Assembly (NCBI GenBank): GCA_018907035.1
Contig: JACCIC010000048.1
Location: 2,192,501-2,256,500, forward strand
Origin: Sycobia sp. Sy_11
Lineage: Eukaryota; Arthropoda; Insecta; Hymenoptera; Epichrysomallidae
Direction of reading: 5' to 3'
DNA: 64,000 nt
The position numbers were made by a program, and so were the translations under genes. How positions within the stretch are numbered: position 1 is the stretch's first letter; each line of letters opens with the position of its first letter. Positions 22,735 through 33,964 of this stretch are shown in pieces. The notes below the pieces were generated by a model. That model searched no databases, had not been told where the DNA came from, and was given only the letters and a program-made list of their open reading frames with translations.

Positions 22735-23690
22735 TATTATTTTTCGAAATATTCTTCATGATGATCAATTCACTTTTGCACGCGCTCGAATCAATTTTCG
22801 TAATACTTTATCCACTTCGATTGAGATAACTCCAAAATATGGTTTTTGAATGCATCAAAAGCTTCTTTAGGTGTCGAAAAATGTTGACCGCGTAATTGAT
22901 TTTTGATGTGTGGGGATAAGAAGAAGTCTTTGGGTGCCAAACCAGGGCTATAAGGCGGATGACCCATCAATTTGATGTTTTGGCTTGTTAAAAATTCGTT
23001 TGTTTGAACCGATGTGTGAGAGCTCACATTGTCATAATGAAGAATGATCCTTGAATCTCCTTGTTCGTTGCTCTAACGGCACAACTGCCACATGTCCAAT
23101 TATTCCGAAGAAACTGGAGATAATTTGCTTCGAGATGCTTCGAGCACGAACGACTTTCATCGGATTTGGCTTGGAAGACCCATACAGTGAATTGCTTTTG
23201 TTTCGAGCTCATACGCATAGATCCAAAATTCGTTACCTGTGTAGATGTTATATACAGCTGTTGATGCATCCCGATTGTATTTTTTAATCATTTCTTTGCA
23301 CCAATTGACACGAGCATCTTTTTAAGCTTTTGTCAAATTATGCGGAATCCAACGTGAACAAATTTTTTTAACACCTAAATGCTCGTTCAATATCTTATTA
23401 ATGCTCGTCATACTAGTGCCTGAAGTGACTCAATCTCACGGTATGTCGTATGACGATCTTGTTTTGTCTCGTCCTAGAGCGAACTGCGGCCATGATTAAA
23501 TTCATTATACCAACGTTTCATAGTAGCCAAGAATAAGGGGGGCTTTATCGCCAAAAGTCGAAGTAAGTTGATCGATGCATTCTTGTCTTGATAAGTCAAG
23601 TCAATAGTCATAAAAAATCATCACACGAAAATTTTCACGAGTTAGTTCCATTTTTTCGCTAAAACAAAATTTTCAAGTCGTTGTAGATGA
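22735..23690 (-). mobile_element. Mariner (GVQW-type) relic, no terminal repeats seen
   Basis: Minus-strand transposase remains. The C-terminal part is readable from about 23050 to 22791: ILHYDNVSSHTS carries the second catalytic Asp and HPPYSPGLAPKDFFL the third, with exactly 34 residues between them (D34D), then STPKEAFDAFKNHILELSQS. The upstream part contains FTVWVFQ, but the first Asp block (TGDE/SWIYAYEPE in the family) is lost to mutation, and frame changes are frequent. Inverted termini were not identified on either side. Confidence 0.8.
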
Positions 23691-25413
23691 CACATGTTAT
23701 ATTTAAATGGCAAAACGTTCTGAAGAAGGTTATGGTTAACAAGTCAAACATTAAATTAGATACATCAGATAGCCCCTGCAAATACTGCAACGCCAAGACT
23801 TAAAATATAAATAGTAACCCTCGAAGAAAAAAATTAAGATCGCTTCACTAAGAGCATAAGATGTAATTCAATGGTTAGCGCATGATGTACAGTCAAGTTG
23901 TTATATATCTATACATTTATGACTTCACATTGTATGTTACCTACAGTTTGCAAAGGTCAGGCCGGGTCCAACCGGATATTTTCTTCAGCAAAATAAAATT
24001 ATTAATTATACTATACGCTGTTAATTAATGAAAAAGCTTGTTTTCTAAACAAAATTTAGTATCCTTCTTTAGTTTTCCACCACCACAGAGGAAAATTTCT
24101 TCGAATCTTCAATCGGCTTTTTCAGATTCGCATATAAATATAGGTCCGGTGAAGTTAATGTTTACTACTGATTGGGATTTCCTGCGGCCCGGATTGCTGC
24201 TCAAAATAGTTTGTAGTCTTTGGTTTATCAAGATTCTTAGACTTAGTTTTTTTTTTTTTAATATTTTTTTAACTTACTTTTTATTTAGAATTATTTTTGT
24301 GAATTAGTTTTTCGTTATGTCTCTTTTTCGATAGGTAGTTTTTATATTTTTTTGCTTAGGCTTATATGTGTATTCGATCTTGCGTCCCACATAAATTTAA
24401 TTGTTTTATATAGGATAAATGAAGCTGTATATCGGCTGTCATCGAAACCAATTCAACTATAAGTAAGTAATAGAAAGATTTTGTTATTGTTCAAATTCTC
24501 TTTTTGTTCTTCGCGATCGGATGTACATAGAGCGAGGTAAGCTAAGCGCTAAGATCGTGCATGAGCATAATCCTGCATTCAGAAGCTGCTCAATTATCGT
24601 ATTCGACCCCATGTGTGCTATACATTTCGAGGTAAACTAAGCGACGGATTATACCTATATATAATCCTAAATCTGGAAGCTGATCTTTTTTTATAGCAAT
24701 TTCTCTTTTGTTTTCATAAGCTGCCTATCAATTGACACACCGGCCTCACATTTCTGGCTTTTGATCATTGGACTGGACTAAAATTAAAGAAATATTTCAC
24801 TAGTTTTTCGCGGTAAAAAATTTTCGTGTAAAGAACCGGTGTTTCATTTGCCTTATTCAAAAAATTTATAAAAAGATTGCAAGACGTCCTACTAGGATCT
24901 AATTAGATATTCCTATTTGAATCCCAAAAAATATGGGACATATACGCAGTACAATATAACATATTAATGTTTCCTTGCTAGATATCATTGGAAATAGGAA
25001 ATTATAACTGGATCCGGAAAGGATTCAATACTAAATTTCTGCACTGAACTAGACTCTTGTACTAGACTCTTCGTCGCATTTCAGATTTTCGTTCTTCAGC
25101 GCCCTCCCTCACTCTGTCCCCATCCCTCTTTTATGGTAGCGTACATAGTGCACACGCTACGCCGGTCGCGACAAGTTGCTCAGCCAAGCCGCCTATAAAG
25201 TATCGACGGAAAGGGTCGAGGAGGACAAGCGACAGGAAGAAGTTGCACTAGCTGCTCACCATAAATAATGCAAACTGGTATATATGCGTAAAAAGCATAA
25301 AGGAAGTGCGCGACGACGCGTGACCATCGGCGGACAGGGAGCTAGCCGGAGAGATTCTAGAGATTCAAAGGATAGGAATGACGGTAGGTGAGAAGGAGGA
25401 GGGGTCGTGAACC

Positions 25414-25415
<2 letters not shown>
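23691..25415. other. Intronic DNA with a short direct duplication
   Basis: AT-rich except 25060-25415, which is GC-richer. A pair of direct repeats of about 70 bp lies at 24520-24592 and 24614-24686 (shared GAGGTAARCTAAGCG, ATAATCCT, GAAGCTGMTC). No gene recognised; a plus frame at 24038-24307 looks like chance. Confidence 0.5.

Positions 25416-25461
<46 letters not shown>
25416..25461. repeat. (TA)n microsatellite next to an LTR
   Basis: About 46 bases of alternating A and T ending exactly where the LTR begins (TGTAACC at 25462), so the retrotransposon probably integrated into or beside this tract. Confidence 0.93.
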
Positions 25462-25464
<3 letters not shown>

Positions 25465-25872
25465 AACCGATACAATTTCATGTATATTTATCTGGTTACG
25501 TGTGATCGGATACGCATCCGTGACTTATCCGGTCGCTGTTTCTTGCAGCAACTGTAGTTATGCTAAGGGAAAGGGGGGCGTGGAAATAAGAACTTAAAAC
25601 TTATAGACGAACACTAAATGCTATTTATTTACACGACGGATACATATAATTCATTATGGGGATACACGCATGGTTACTTACCGCGAGCGGGTTCTGCGAT
25701 ATCGTTATCCGCGAGATACTCAGGCTCGATATCCAGAGATATCACGGCTCCGGTTAGAGGTGCGCTATTCTCTGACGCCGGTGACGACGGGTATGAACAT
25801 TTCTTTAACATTAAGATACAAACGCTAGTTGCCCTGAGCTGACGCGGATGCTGTCAATTACTTCCTCTCGGG

Positions 25873-25904
<32 letters not shown>

Positions 25905-26260
25905 GCTGCTGGATCGCGCGGCGTTCTCTCGCTCTCTCTCTCTCTCTATCGCTGTTAGCTCGCGCGGCTTGCGCGGTGTCCTCTCGCTCTCTCTCTCTCT
26001 ATCACTGTGAGCTCGCGCGGCTTGCGCGGCGTCTTCCTGGTGGCGCGTGCTACACACACGGTGGTCCTGTCAGGGTGTACAGCGATGGAAGTAGCCGGGA
26101 GAGTTCAGTATACTCAGACCGTGAGTATAGCTGCCGGACGGCCTCACTCGGATCGGAGATTAAGGCTAAGCCGAATGGCTACTAATACTGTATAACAAAA
26201 CACGATTGTTCTGTCCGACGGCTGAATAATATTACGGAACCGACAGTTTGTATGGTTACA
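25462..26260 (-). repeat. 3' LTR of the minus-strand Gypsy element
   Basis: 799 bp with the inverted termini TGTAACC (25462-25468) and GGTTACA (26254-26260). On the minus strand the base before it belongs to a polypurine tract (GAGGGGGAATT, 26271-26261), which marks it as the 3' LTR. It contains a tandem duplication with a period of about 56 bp (units from 25926 and 25982; an older partial unit before 25926) built of (CT)n followed by GCTCGCGCGGCTTGCGCGG. Confidence 0.85.
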
Positions 26261-27353
26261 AATTCCCCCTCGATAAACCGATAGGGCGCGTTGGGGTCGC
26301 GTGCTGAAGCGTAGCATGAAAGGGTAAGTGGTGGAGGGGAAAAGGTTTAGTGATGCGTGCGGTAAATCAAAAGAACATAAAAATAGATCCATACTCGTCC
26401 GCTCGGGATAAGTGATCTCTTGATCAGTTAGGTCTTGTATAATACAAAGAAAAAATTTTCTTCTTTTAAGCAAACGCGCGCTGGTGTTCACCTAAGTGGT
26501 ACTTCGCTTGTGACTCGATACAATTCAAAAACTTATACCTAATCTATCCTAACTACCTATATTCTAGTTTCTTTTCTAATCCTAATTTATCGCTATTTCT
26601 GTGTTATTCGTGTGTTTTTTTTGTGTATTCTAAGCTATTCTATTCTATTCTATTCTATTCTATTCTATTCTATTCTATTCTATTCTATCATATGAGTCTT
26701 AACTATTCTATTTTTCGCTTTCAATGTCTATATATATATATTTTCTAGTCCTATTCTATTCTATGAGTCTTACTCCGAAATCTATTGTTAACTTCAATTT
26801 ACTCTTGTTGAGTTCGTCTTCTTCTTCTATTATTCGTTGTACAAGTCTGCGTGGTCTTCTGCAATGTTGTTTTTCTTTCTGTCGCGTACGTGATGCGACT
26901 CTAGCATCGTCTTCTTCGGGTTGTCTTCTGCGTGTTGTTGGAATGGTGTTGACCATTAGTGGTTGATTAATAATATTATTTAGCGTCTGGGGCAACGTTG
27001 CTGGGCTAGGACAGTAGGTTTATAGGTGAACTATTGTCTGCTCGTTTTCAATGGTTTAAACCAACTCGTTCTCGCCTGCCGACGCTGCGCCATTTGTAGC
27101 GCTCTCACGCTAGTGATGATGGAGTTAGTGACATGTACATGTGTGTATGGACATGTGTATGTGTGTGTGACCAATCTTTATCTCTGTGATCCCGTGTAGT
27201 AATTTCAGTACGTCGCCATATGTATTCTGACTATATTTCGCGGAATTTGTATTTATTCTCACGTGGATTTTGCTAGGGGATTTCGATCGGGAACTTAGCG
27301 CGGTAGGGGTGATTTTAGTTAAACGGGACATGGTATGGCGATGCGGGTATCAT
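26261..27353 (-). other. 3' internal region of the minus-strand Gypsy element
   Basis: Lies between the zinc-knuckle frame and the LTR. It holds a pentanucleotide repeat (CTATT)n at 26635-26688 and a minus-strand frame at 26995-26756 (79 codons, very basic and Glu-rich in the middle: RRRQPEEDDARVASRTRQKE) that I cannot assign. A degenerate second stretch at 26750-26775 repeats CTATTCTATGAGTCTTA, also near 26690. Confidence 0.5.
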
Positions 27354-28910
27354 TTATTTATTAATATAAACTGTCGCTCCCGGCACGACTATCATCACCG
27401 ATTGCGATCCCTGAGCTCGAGTGCCTGTGACCTCTTTTATGATTTGCGCTACGTTGTGCGCGACTGACGGATTTGTAGCAGGCTGCTCTTCTTTTGGCTC
27501 CGCCGTGTCCTCTTCTTGTGCGCTATCTATCGCATCCTGATGCTTCGTCCTTATCCTCTTTCCCAACTGCGTGTCGTGGTCGCTCTTCTCCTCCCAAGAC
27601 ATAGCGGCATCGGCTGTTCGCTCTGGATAGGACGTACAAGTGTGTACGTCTCGGGTCGCTCTGCCACACCTGTAGCAGAACTTACGGTTCTGGGGGTGTG
27701 GGCAGACAGAGTAGCGATGCCCTTGTGCATCACAATTCCAGCAGCCGGGTGCAGTCGAAGTGCACCTCCCGGTCGATGCCGGTATATCTGCTGCTGTTTG
27801 TTCAGGAGTGTTCCTCTTCTTGCCTATTATGTTGCCTATTCCTCGCAGTGGCTTGGTAGGCAAGGACGGGTACGGCCGTATGGGGGGTACAAAATTAGGG
27901 GGTGGCGAGACCATTAACACCATGAGTGCCGGTATTGCAGTTGCTTCTGGAGCTGTGTTTGCGGCGATGAGGATTGGGTTCATTGGGACCTTGAATGGAT
28001 TATATCCTTTTTTATTCTCTCTTTGACATTGTTCCATTTGATTCCGGGTGTGTTCGAATGAATGCGATAGGGGGTATGGACGTTATTACCGGCACAGGCT
28101 CCTTCGTCATCGGGTATTTTCTCTTCATTTCGATACTTTGTGGGTACGATGATTATTTCTTCGTTTTGTGCGTTTGGAGCACCTCGTGTTTTTGGACGAG
28201 TTTTCCACCTGCCGGTCTTCTGTGTTACGACTGATCGCATAAAGTCGCATCGATCGCGGCGATAACGTCGGACTTCGCCGTCTTCAGGTGTACTCACGTA
28301 CAGTATAAGTTCAACCTTCGCTTGGGGCGGTTGCCTCTTGGGGATGTTCTTCCGATGGAATTTTGGGCCTGGCCAGTAGGGGAGTGGACTCATCGATTTT
28401 ATTTGACGCCCCGAGGTATACGGGATCGCGTCTTCTGGACGTCGGTGAACTATTATTTTCCTTCGAGACGCTTCCAGCGGCCCCGTCTTCTGGAAAAAGT
28501 CGTTATCTGACTCGTTCATCGCGATCGTGTCTCATAAGTCCTCATATACCCTCTTAAACGAATTATAGATCCAATCCGTCTCCTTCGGGATTTTCTTTGA
28601 AGGGCGGCGCAGTTCCTTGTATGGGAGAAAATTCATGTTTATTGTAGGGTCTGTTTGGGAGGTCGCTTCCTCCAATATTGTTTTTATATCTAACTCCTCT
28701 ACCACTTCTTCAGATGTTGTTATGGTCGTTTTATGTCTTTCCGGACAGTCATGCTCATCTTGAGCTAACTCCTCTGTCACTTCTTCGGGTGCTGTTATCG
28801 TTGGCGTTGTGGTAGTTTTACGTCGTTCCGGACGGTCGCCATCGGATTCTTCGATGGCATCGGTAGGGCTATGGGAGATTGTTGAGTGGAGGCACGCTTG
28901 TGTCCAGCAG
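27354..28910 (-). pseudogene. Zinc-knuckle ORF in the envelope position of a Gypsy element
   Basis: Read on the minus strand this is one former frame of about 520 codons with a single TGA (about 28530, after VYEDL) and one frameshift in the 28037-27980 overlap. Features in order: two tandem copies of about 23 residues (ERRKTTTTPTITAPEEVTEEL and ERHKTTITTSEEVVEEL, 28850-28690), a Lys/Pro-rich middle (PKFHRKNIPKRQPPQAK), a Pro-rich segment (PPPNFVPPIRPYPSLPTK), then zinc knuckles at about 27742-27637: CWNCDAQGHRYSVC is a canonical CX2CX4HX4C, the second (CYRCGRATRDVHTC) has Arg at the His position. The C-terminus is acidic and then hydrophobic. The knuckles resemble Gypsy Gag nucleocapsids, but no capsid domain precedes them and no pol follows. 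It is either a third ORF encoding a nucleic-acid-binding protein or the stranded Gag end of a second element. Confidence 0.6.
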
Positions 28911-28936
28911 GGACAAGGTAAATGATGTATTAAACG

Positions 28937-30466
28937 CTAGGCACTCTTTTTCTGTAACAGTGTAGTTTGTTTCAGCCTTAATCAGTGTCCTACTTGTGTA
29001 AGCAATAGGATGCTCTTCTTCGTTATTTTCCTGACTAAGTACTGCTCCGAGGGCGTAGTTGCTTACGTCAGTTTGCAGAATGTATGGGCTATTCTGCGTG
29101 GGTCGAGCTAGTACAGAAGCTTGCGTAAGCAGGATTTTTAGTTTGTCGAAGGCGTCTTGCTGGGCCTGCCCCCAGTGCCATTTGATGTTCTTTTTAAGTA
29201 GTCATGTCAGTGGTAATTTTATGTTCGCTAGTGACTGAATAAAACGGACATACCAGCCTACTATTCCTAAAAAGGCCTTCAGCTCTTTTAGATTTGTTGG
29301 CCTCGGGTAATCACTTACCGGGCGGATCTTGTCTGGATCCGTGCGCAGGCCGTTTTTGTCTACAATATAACCTAGATATTTAACTTCGGGGCAGCAAAAT
29401 TCAGATTTATTCCTATTAATTTGAAGTCCGACCTCGTTAAGGCGCGCGAGCACAGCTGTAAGTTCTTGGTTATGTTGCTTGAAGGTTTGTGTGGCGATTA
29501 TGATCTCGTCCATGTAAACGAATACGGTCGGCTGCCATTGTGGCCCGAACAGGAGGTCCATTCCTCGTTGGAAAGTAACTCGGGCGTTGGTCAGCCCATA
29601 TGGTAGGCGGGTGTATTGGTATAGACCTTTTTGCGATACTACAAATGTGGTAATTTCTTTGCTGCGTTCGTCTAAGGGAATATGATGGTACGCTTGACTA
29701 AGGTCTATTTTAAACAAGTACTTTGCATCCCTTAAATTGTCCAATAGCATATCCATGTGTGGCAGCGGGTACTCATCTTTCCGTGTAATCTGATTGACCG
29801 CTCGGTAATCTATACAAAATAAAATTTTCCCGTCTTTTTTGGGACAATTACCGGGCAACTGCTCCATGGGTTTTCTGAATGGTCTATAATGCCCTCTGAC
29901 AGCAGCCTGTCGATTTTGTCGTGTACCTGTTTAAGCAGTCGATCGGGTATACGACGTAATCTTTGTTTAATTGGGCGATGTACATCTATGTGATGTAGCT
30001 GCATTCGCGCAATTGGGAGTGTACCGCCCGGGGTTGGTATTAGGTGGTTTATCACTGCTGCTATGGCGTTGATGGTTTCATGTCTATTCTTTTTCGATGT
30101 TACGAAATGGCGAGTTATTTGTCGTGGCGTATGCCAGGTGGCGTTGGCGAAATCTATTGTCATTTGTATCTTTACGACAATGTCCATGCCGAGGATCATT
30201 TCGTATGTTAGTGTCTTGGAGACTTTGAAGTTTGATTTCAGCAATTGGTCATCGATTTTTAATGATATTATCACGTCTGCGTCATTCGCGCAAAGCTTTC
30301 CGTCTAGTAGTTCCATATATGAGATGAATGGTGTTATTACTGATCTTAGCATTCTCTCTGAGTCCGGGCCCACAAATGATCTCCTTGCTTCGGGATCGAC
30401 AATAGCTGGAAATATTTTCCCCATTAGTTCAATATTTAGAACAAAACGATTTTCTTCGTCCCGCAT
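28937..30466 (-). pseudogene. Gypsy pol: protease, reverse transcriptase, partial RNase H
   Basis: Minus strand. The protease region (30466 down) begins with RFVLNIELMG and has AIVDPEARRSFVG where an active enzyme would have DTGA or DSGA, so the catalytic motif is lost. The primer-grip and fingers regions are recognisable (PIKQRLRRIPDRLLKQV; GIIDHSENPWSSCPVIVPKK). After a frame change at about 29840 the reverse transcriptase continues: FCIDYRAVNQITRKDEYPLP, FKIDLSQAYHHIPL with the first catalytic Asp, and FVYMDEIII, where the second Asp of the YMDD box is Glu. LGYIVDKNGLRTDPDKI and LKAFLGIVGWYVRFI form the connection. RNase H starts (YILQTDVSNYALGAVLSQ) and stops at TEKECLA (about 28937), where a deletion joins it to the zinc-knuckle frame in another phase. 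Integrase is missing. Confidence 0.88.
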
Positions 30467-30599
30467 TGTGTTGTTCGGGTAGGTATCGGTTACATCTTTA
30501 ACTTTGGAATATTTATTTTCGCGGAAATTTTTCCCGTTAGTAGAGTCCTCTCGTAAGGGTTGTCAAGGTTGACTCCATTTTCTTGTCCTCTTACGCATT

Positions 30600-32135
30600 T
30601 CCCTGACGTTTGTAGGGGCCGCAGCACGCGCAGTCTCCTGTCGTGACGTCATTTTCTCCACAATTGTAGCAGTGGAGATGTCTTTTATCGGGGCATCGAT
30701 CTGCCCAGTGTCCTACGTGCTTGCAGGTCCAGCAGGGTCTATCGTCATCCCGCCGTAGTTCGTTTCTTGCTATTGATTTCTGTGTGTCATTGCGTTCATT
30801 GTTTTTATGTCACGAACGATCATCAGATCGCTCGTTTCTGTTGGGCGATGCTCGTCTATGTTCGTCTATATCGATCCGGTGTTGGCGATCGTGAGTACCG
30901 GTTTAGATCGTCGTGGCATCTGGGTGATGTTGGAGGAAGGGTTTCTTGATTGCTTTTGCATCGAATATCGACTATTACGGGTGGGTGATGGGGAATCGAC
31001 TATGGTGGGTGGTGTTGGTGAAGGGCTTCGGTGTTGACTCGTGTTCCGTTCGCACCTCCGGGGCCAAGCATCTAGCGAGTATGGTGCTGTCGGGCTGTAG
31101 TTCCGACGTAATTCTTTTCGTCTGTCACGGCTGCCTGTTTCTTCGCTCGTTTGATCCGTTACCGTTGCAGTCGGTTCTATTATTGTCAGATGTTCTTTCG
31201 AAATCTTACATTCTTCAGTATCGAGGACTCCTAGTCTAGAGCGTCTGCTAGCTCCTTCTGATGGTAAACACGCTGCTGTGTTGACCATACAGGTCTCGAC
31301 GGGTGGAAGTTCATTGAACCGATTTTTCAATTCCTTTTTTAATTCTAGTTATTGTCCAATTAATTGTAGTTCATCAATCGATTTGAAGTCGCTGCGATTA
31401 ATTTTGTCGATGTATTCGGGATGGAGATTCCTATACATTTTATCGAGTTGTGACTCGGTAGGAAGTGCTGGTGACATTTTGTTGATCAGCACTCTCATAC
31501 TTCGAAGGTAGGAGCCGATGGGTTCTTTCGACCCTTATATCCAATCCCTTAACTCTTCTTCAAGTCGCAGCGCATAGTCTATTGGCCTAAATTGTCCGCG
31601 GAGGGCTGCTTTGAAGTCTCTGGGTTATCTTGGCTTTCGACTGTCTGCTCAAGTTTGTCAATAAACTCCTCTACGTCTTCACGTGGAGCTCCTGAGAACT
31701 GAACCTTCCACTGTCTGAGCAGCTGACCTGCTCTTGTTTCTTTTAGGTAGGGGTTATCTGTTGATGGGGTGTATGATCGATCATATGTGATGATTCTTTG
31801 ATGATGTAGATTATCATCAGCCACCTGTGTCATATATATTCCTGCTGGATGCGGCGTAGCGATATAGTGCTGAAAGAATGCCGGATGTAGGTATGGCCAT
31901 GCGCCTGGTAGATATTGCGACGGGTTTGCTGCTATTGAGGAAATATCGTTGTTTCCTCCTATGTCCGCGCTGTGTGCTGGTGGTGATGGATTATTATTAT
32001 TATTATTAATTGTTTATTGATTTGTTTGTGTATTTTATTTTCTCTCCTGCTGTTCGATGCTTATGGACAATGTCATACGTGCCAAATTATCTTGCAAATA
32101 AGTAATATGCTGGTTGAGTATGCTTCATCGACCAA
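30600..32135 (-). pseudogene. Gypsy gag with CCHC knuckles (minus-strand element)
   Basis: From 32135 downwards: QHITYLQDNLARMTL, then an Asn/Pro-rich linker (NNDISSIAANPSQYLPGAWP), the start of the capsid-like domain LLRQWKVQFSGAPREDVEEF (about 31740-31680), further pieces in shifted frames (SYLRSMRVLINKMSP; YRNLHPEYIDKINRSDFKSI), a Ser/Arg-rich tail (31330-30866), and two knuckles at about 30728-30615. The first, CWTCKHVGHWADRC, is canonical; the second, CYNCGENDVTTGDC, has Val at the His position. Frameshifts and stops break the frame at several points. Confidence 0.8.
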
Positions 32136-33747
32136 TGGTTTGATTTCCCACTGTTTATTACTAAAAATTGCTAATTTTTAGTAAATTTTTTTTTGAAACG
32201 AATTTCCACCATTGTGGTGGTACTATACAATTTTCAGAATTTTTCAGAAGTGAAAAATTACAATTCCTTCCATCGGTTTTGTCTCTTTTAAAGTTCTTCA
32301 ATATCTATAGTGCAATATATTGCACATATAGGCTATGTCTGCTTTTTAATATATAATTATTGAAATCTGCAATATAAATATTACCTGTTAATAATGCTTG
32401 CTAAAAATATGCTAGTTTAATTGTTGCTATGAAAGTGATTTTAATTTATGAGTTGTGTGTATTAAGTACATGTGCCAGCGATAATACTTCAATATGATCC
32501 AGTCTTAAGATTATTATTAATAATATTATTATTGTAGTGAATAATAAATTGTCACGTCTATCCTTTTTTCTCTTTTGTTGTTGTTGTTTATATTTTAGCC
32601 AGATAATCTTCAATAATATATCCCTTGAAACAGCTCCATATACTGTGCTTGTCCTTGTTGAAAAAATTTGCCACTAAGTTATTTAGACTGAAATTTTTAG
32701 TTTTTATCGAAATTTATCGAAATTGACTTCCATGTTTATTTTGGTGATTACAAACTTGATAAACTTTACAAGTTTGAGAAATCCCACTCCCTTCCTAGAA
32801 TTTGGTTACTTTCAAAACATTTTATGTGGCATGTATGGAGCTTACATATAGGTTATAACTCTCTCGCTACTGCTGTCTGGTCTGACACATCATTTTACAT
32901 ATGACATTTAGTAAGAGTAGGAAGAAAAATGTGTATTTCATCCAATACTACTCTTCACTACTAAAATGGGTATTTGACGTACAAAAGAAGAATGTATATG
33001 AAGTTGTTACAAGTAACGTTGACTTCAAAAAAAAAAAGTTTTATATATTATTTTGTGCAAATTTTTCAGTTATTGCACAATCTTTCTGAATCTTAACCCT
33101 TTGTTTTCTATTATTTTTTTCTGATTGGAAGCACTTTTTTGCTTCGAGAAATTCCTCTTTCTTCTGTAATAAAAGGACTTTATAAATTTTTCAATGGTAT
33201 TATATATTAGGGGATATGGTACTAAGCGTGTGTATTCAGAAAAAAGAAATGATAATTATTTAAAATATTTTAATGGGACATGAGAGATATAAACGGTAGG
33301 GACAGTAACGAGGGCTTGTATTTCTTGATTTTAAGTTATAATTTCATTTAATAATACTAGCAGTGATATTCAATACTTAAATACATTCAATTTGTATGAT
33401 GTGTATATGTAATGATGTATATTATATTAGAAATATATATATATATATGAAAATATTGAAACATAAAAATATGACAAAGATATTGGTAATGTAAACAGTA
33501 TTAATATCTTAATTTATTATAATGCATGCTCACTCATGTTTACATTAGTTCCTTTGATGAACCGGGGGCACCTTCCATGTTGCATGCAAAGTAAATAGAA
33601 AAGGTCATAGAAATTTAATGTGTTTCTGAAAGCGTATTACAGGTAAAACAAATTCTTTCAAGTGGTCATTTAAAATATTGAGAATTTATAGAAAAAAGAT
33701 AATTTCAGATATGCTATGTCACTTGATGGAATTTAATTAAATAAATA
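32136..33747. other. Intronic AT-rich DNA, nothing recognised
   Basis: The 5' LTR of the minus-strand element would be expected here, but no TGTAACC/GGTTACA pair was found. No coding signal. Confidence 0.5.
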
Positions 33748-33964
33748 AAGTATATTCCTAAGAATTTATAATATTTAAAATACTTGAATAATTTTGCAAG
33801 TTTTGTGAGATAAAACATCGACAATATTTATCTCAATAACGATTAAATCAAGTAAATCTCACATTAATCGTCGTTGCGAATAAATATTGACGATGTTTTA
33901 TATCGGAGAACTTGTGGAATTATTCAAGTGATTGAAATATTATATATTCCTAGGAATATACTTA
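33748..33964. repeat. Hairpin (foldback) element with about 100-bp arms
   Basis: Left arm 33748-33846 and right arm 33864-33964 are reverse complements with few mismatches, around a 17-nt loop. Shared arm blocks are AAGTATATTCCTA, ACTTGAATAATT, ATAAAACATCG and CAATATTTAT. The molecule would fold into one long stem. No TA or TTAA duplication stands out at the ends. It resembles a foldback MITE or a hairpin-RNA locus. Confidence 0.88.

Larger units (their letters stand above)
25462..32135 (-). mobile_element. Gypsy-type LTR retrotransposon, 5' LTR missing, pol deleted
   Basis: Minus-strand order from 32135 downwards: gag (32135-30600), protease and reverse transcriptase (30466-29202), start of RNase H (to about 28937), an unusual zinc-knuckle frame (28910-27354), a noncoding stretch, a polypurine tract and a 3' LTR (26260-25462). 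Integrase is absent. No second LTR was found above 32135, so the element is truncated at its 5' side. It lies in the Skeletor-like intron, in the same transcriptional direction. Confidence 0.85.

Noticed and set aside
23861..23960. Possible tRNA or SINE (TTCAATGGTTAGCGCATG near 23880)
   Set aside because: The A-box wording is good, but there is no B box at a suitable distance and no pairing stem.
26144..26491. Minus-strand 115-codon frame spanning the LTR edge
   Set aside because: It crosses the polypurine tract and the LTR boundary and has no domain, so it is a by-product of LTR sequence.
27516..27917. Plus-strand 133-codon frame
   Set aside because: It is the antisense shadow of the zinc-knuckle frame on the minus strand.
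29421..29606. Plus-strand frame inside the minus-strand pol
   Set aside because: Antisense shadow of the reverse transcriptase.
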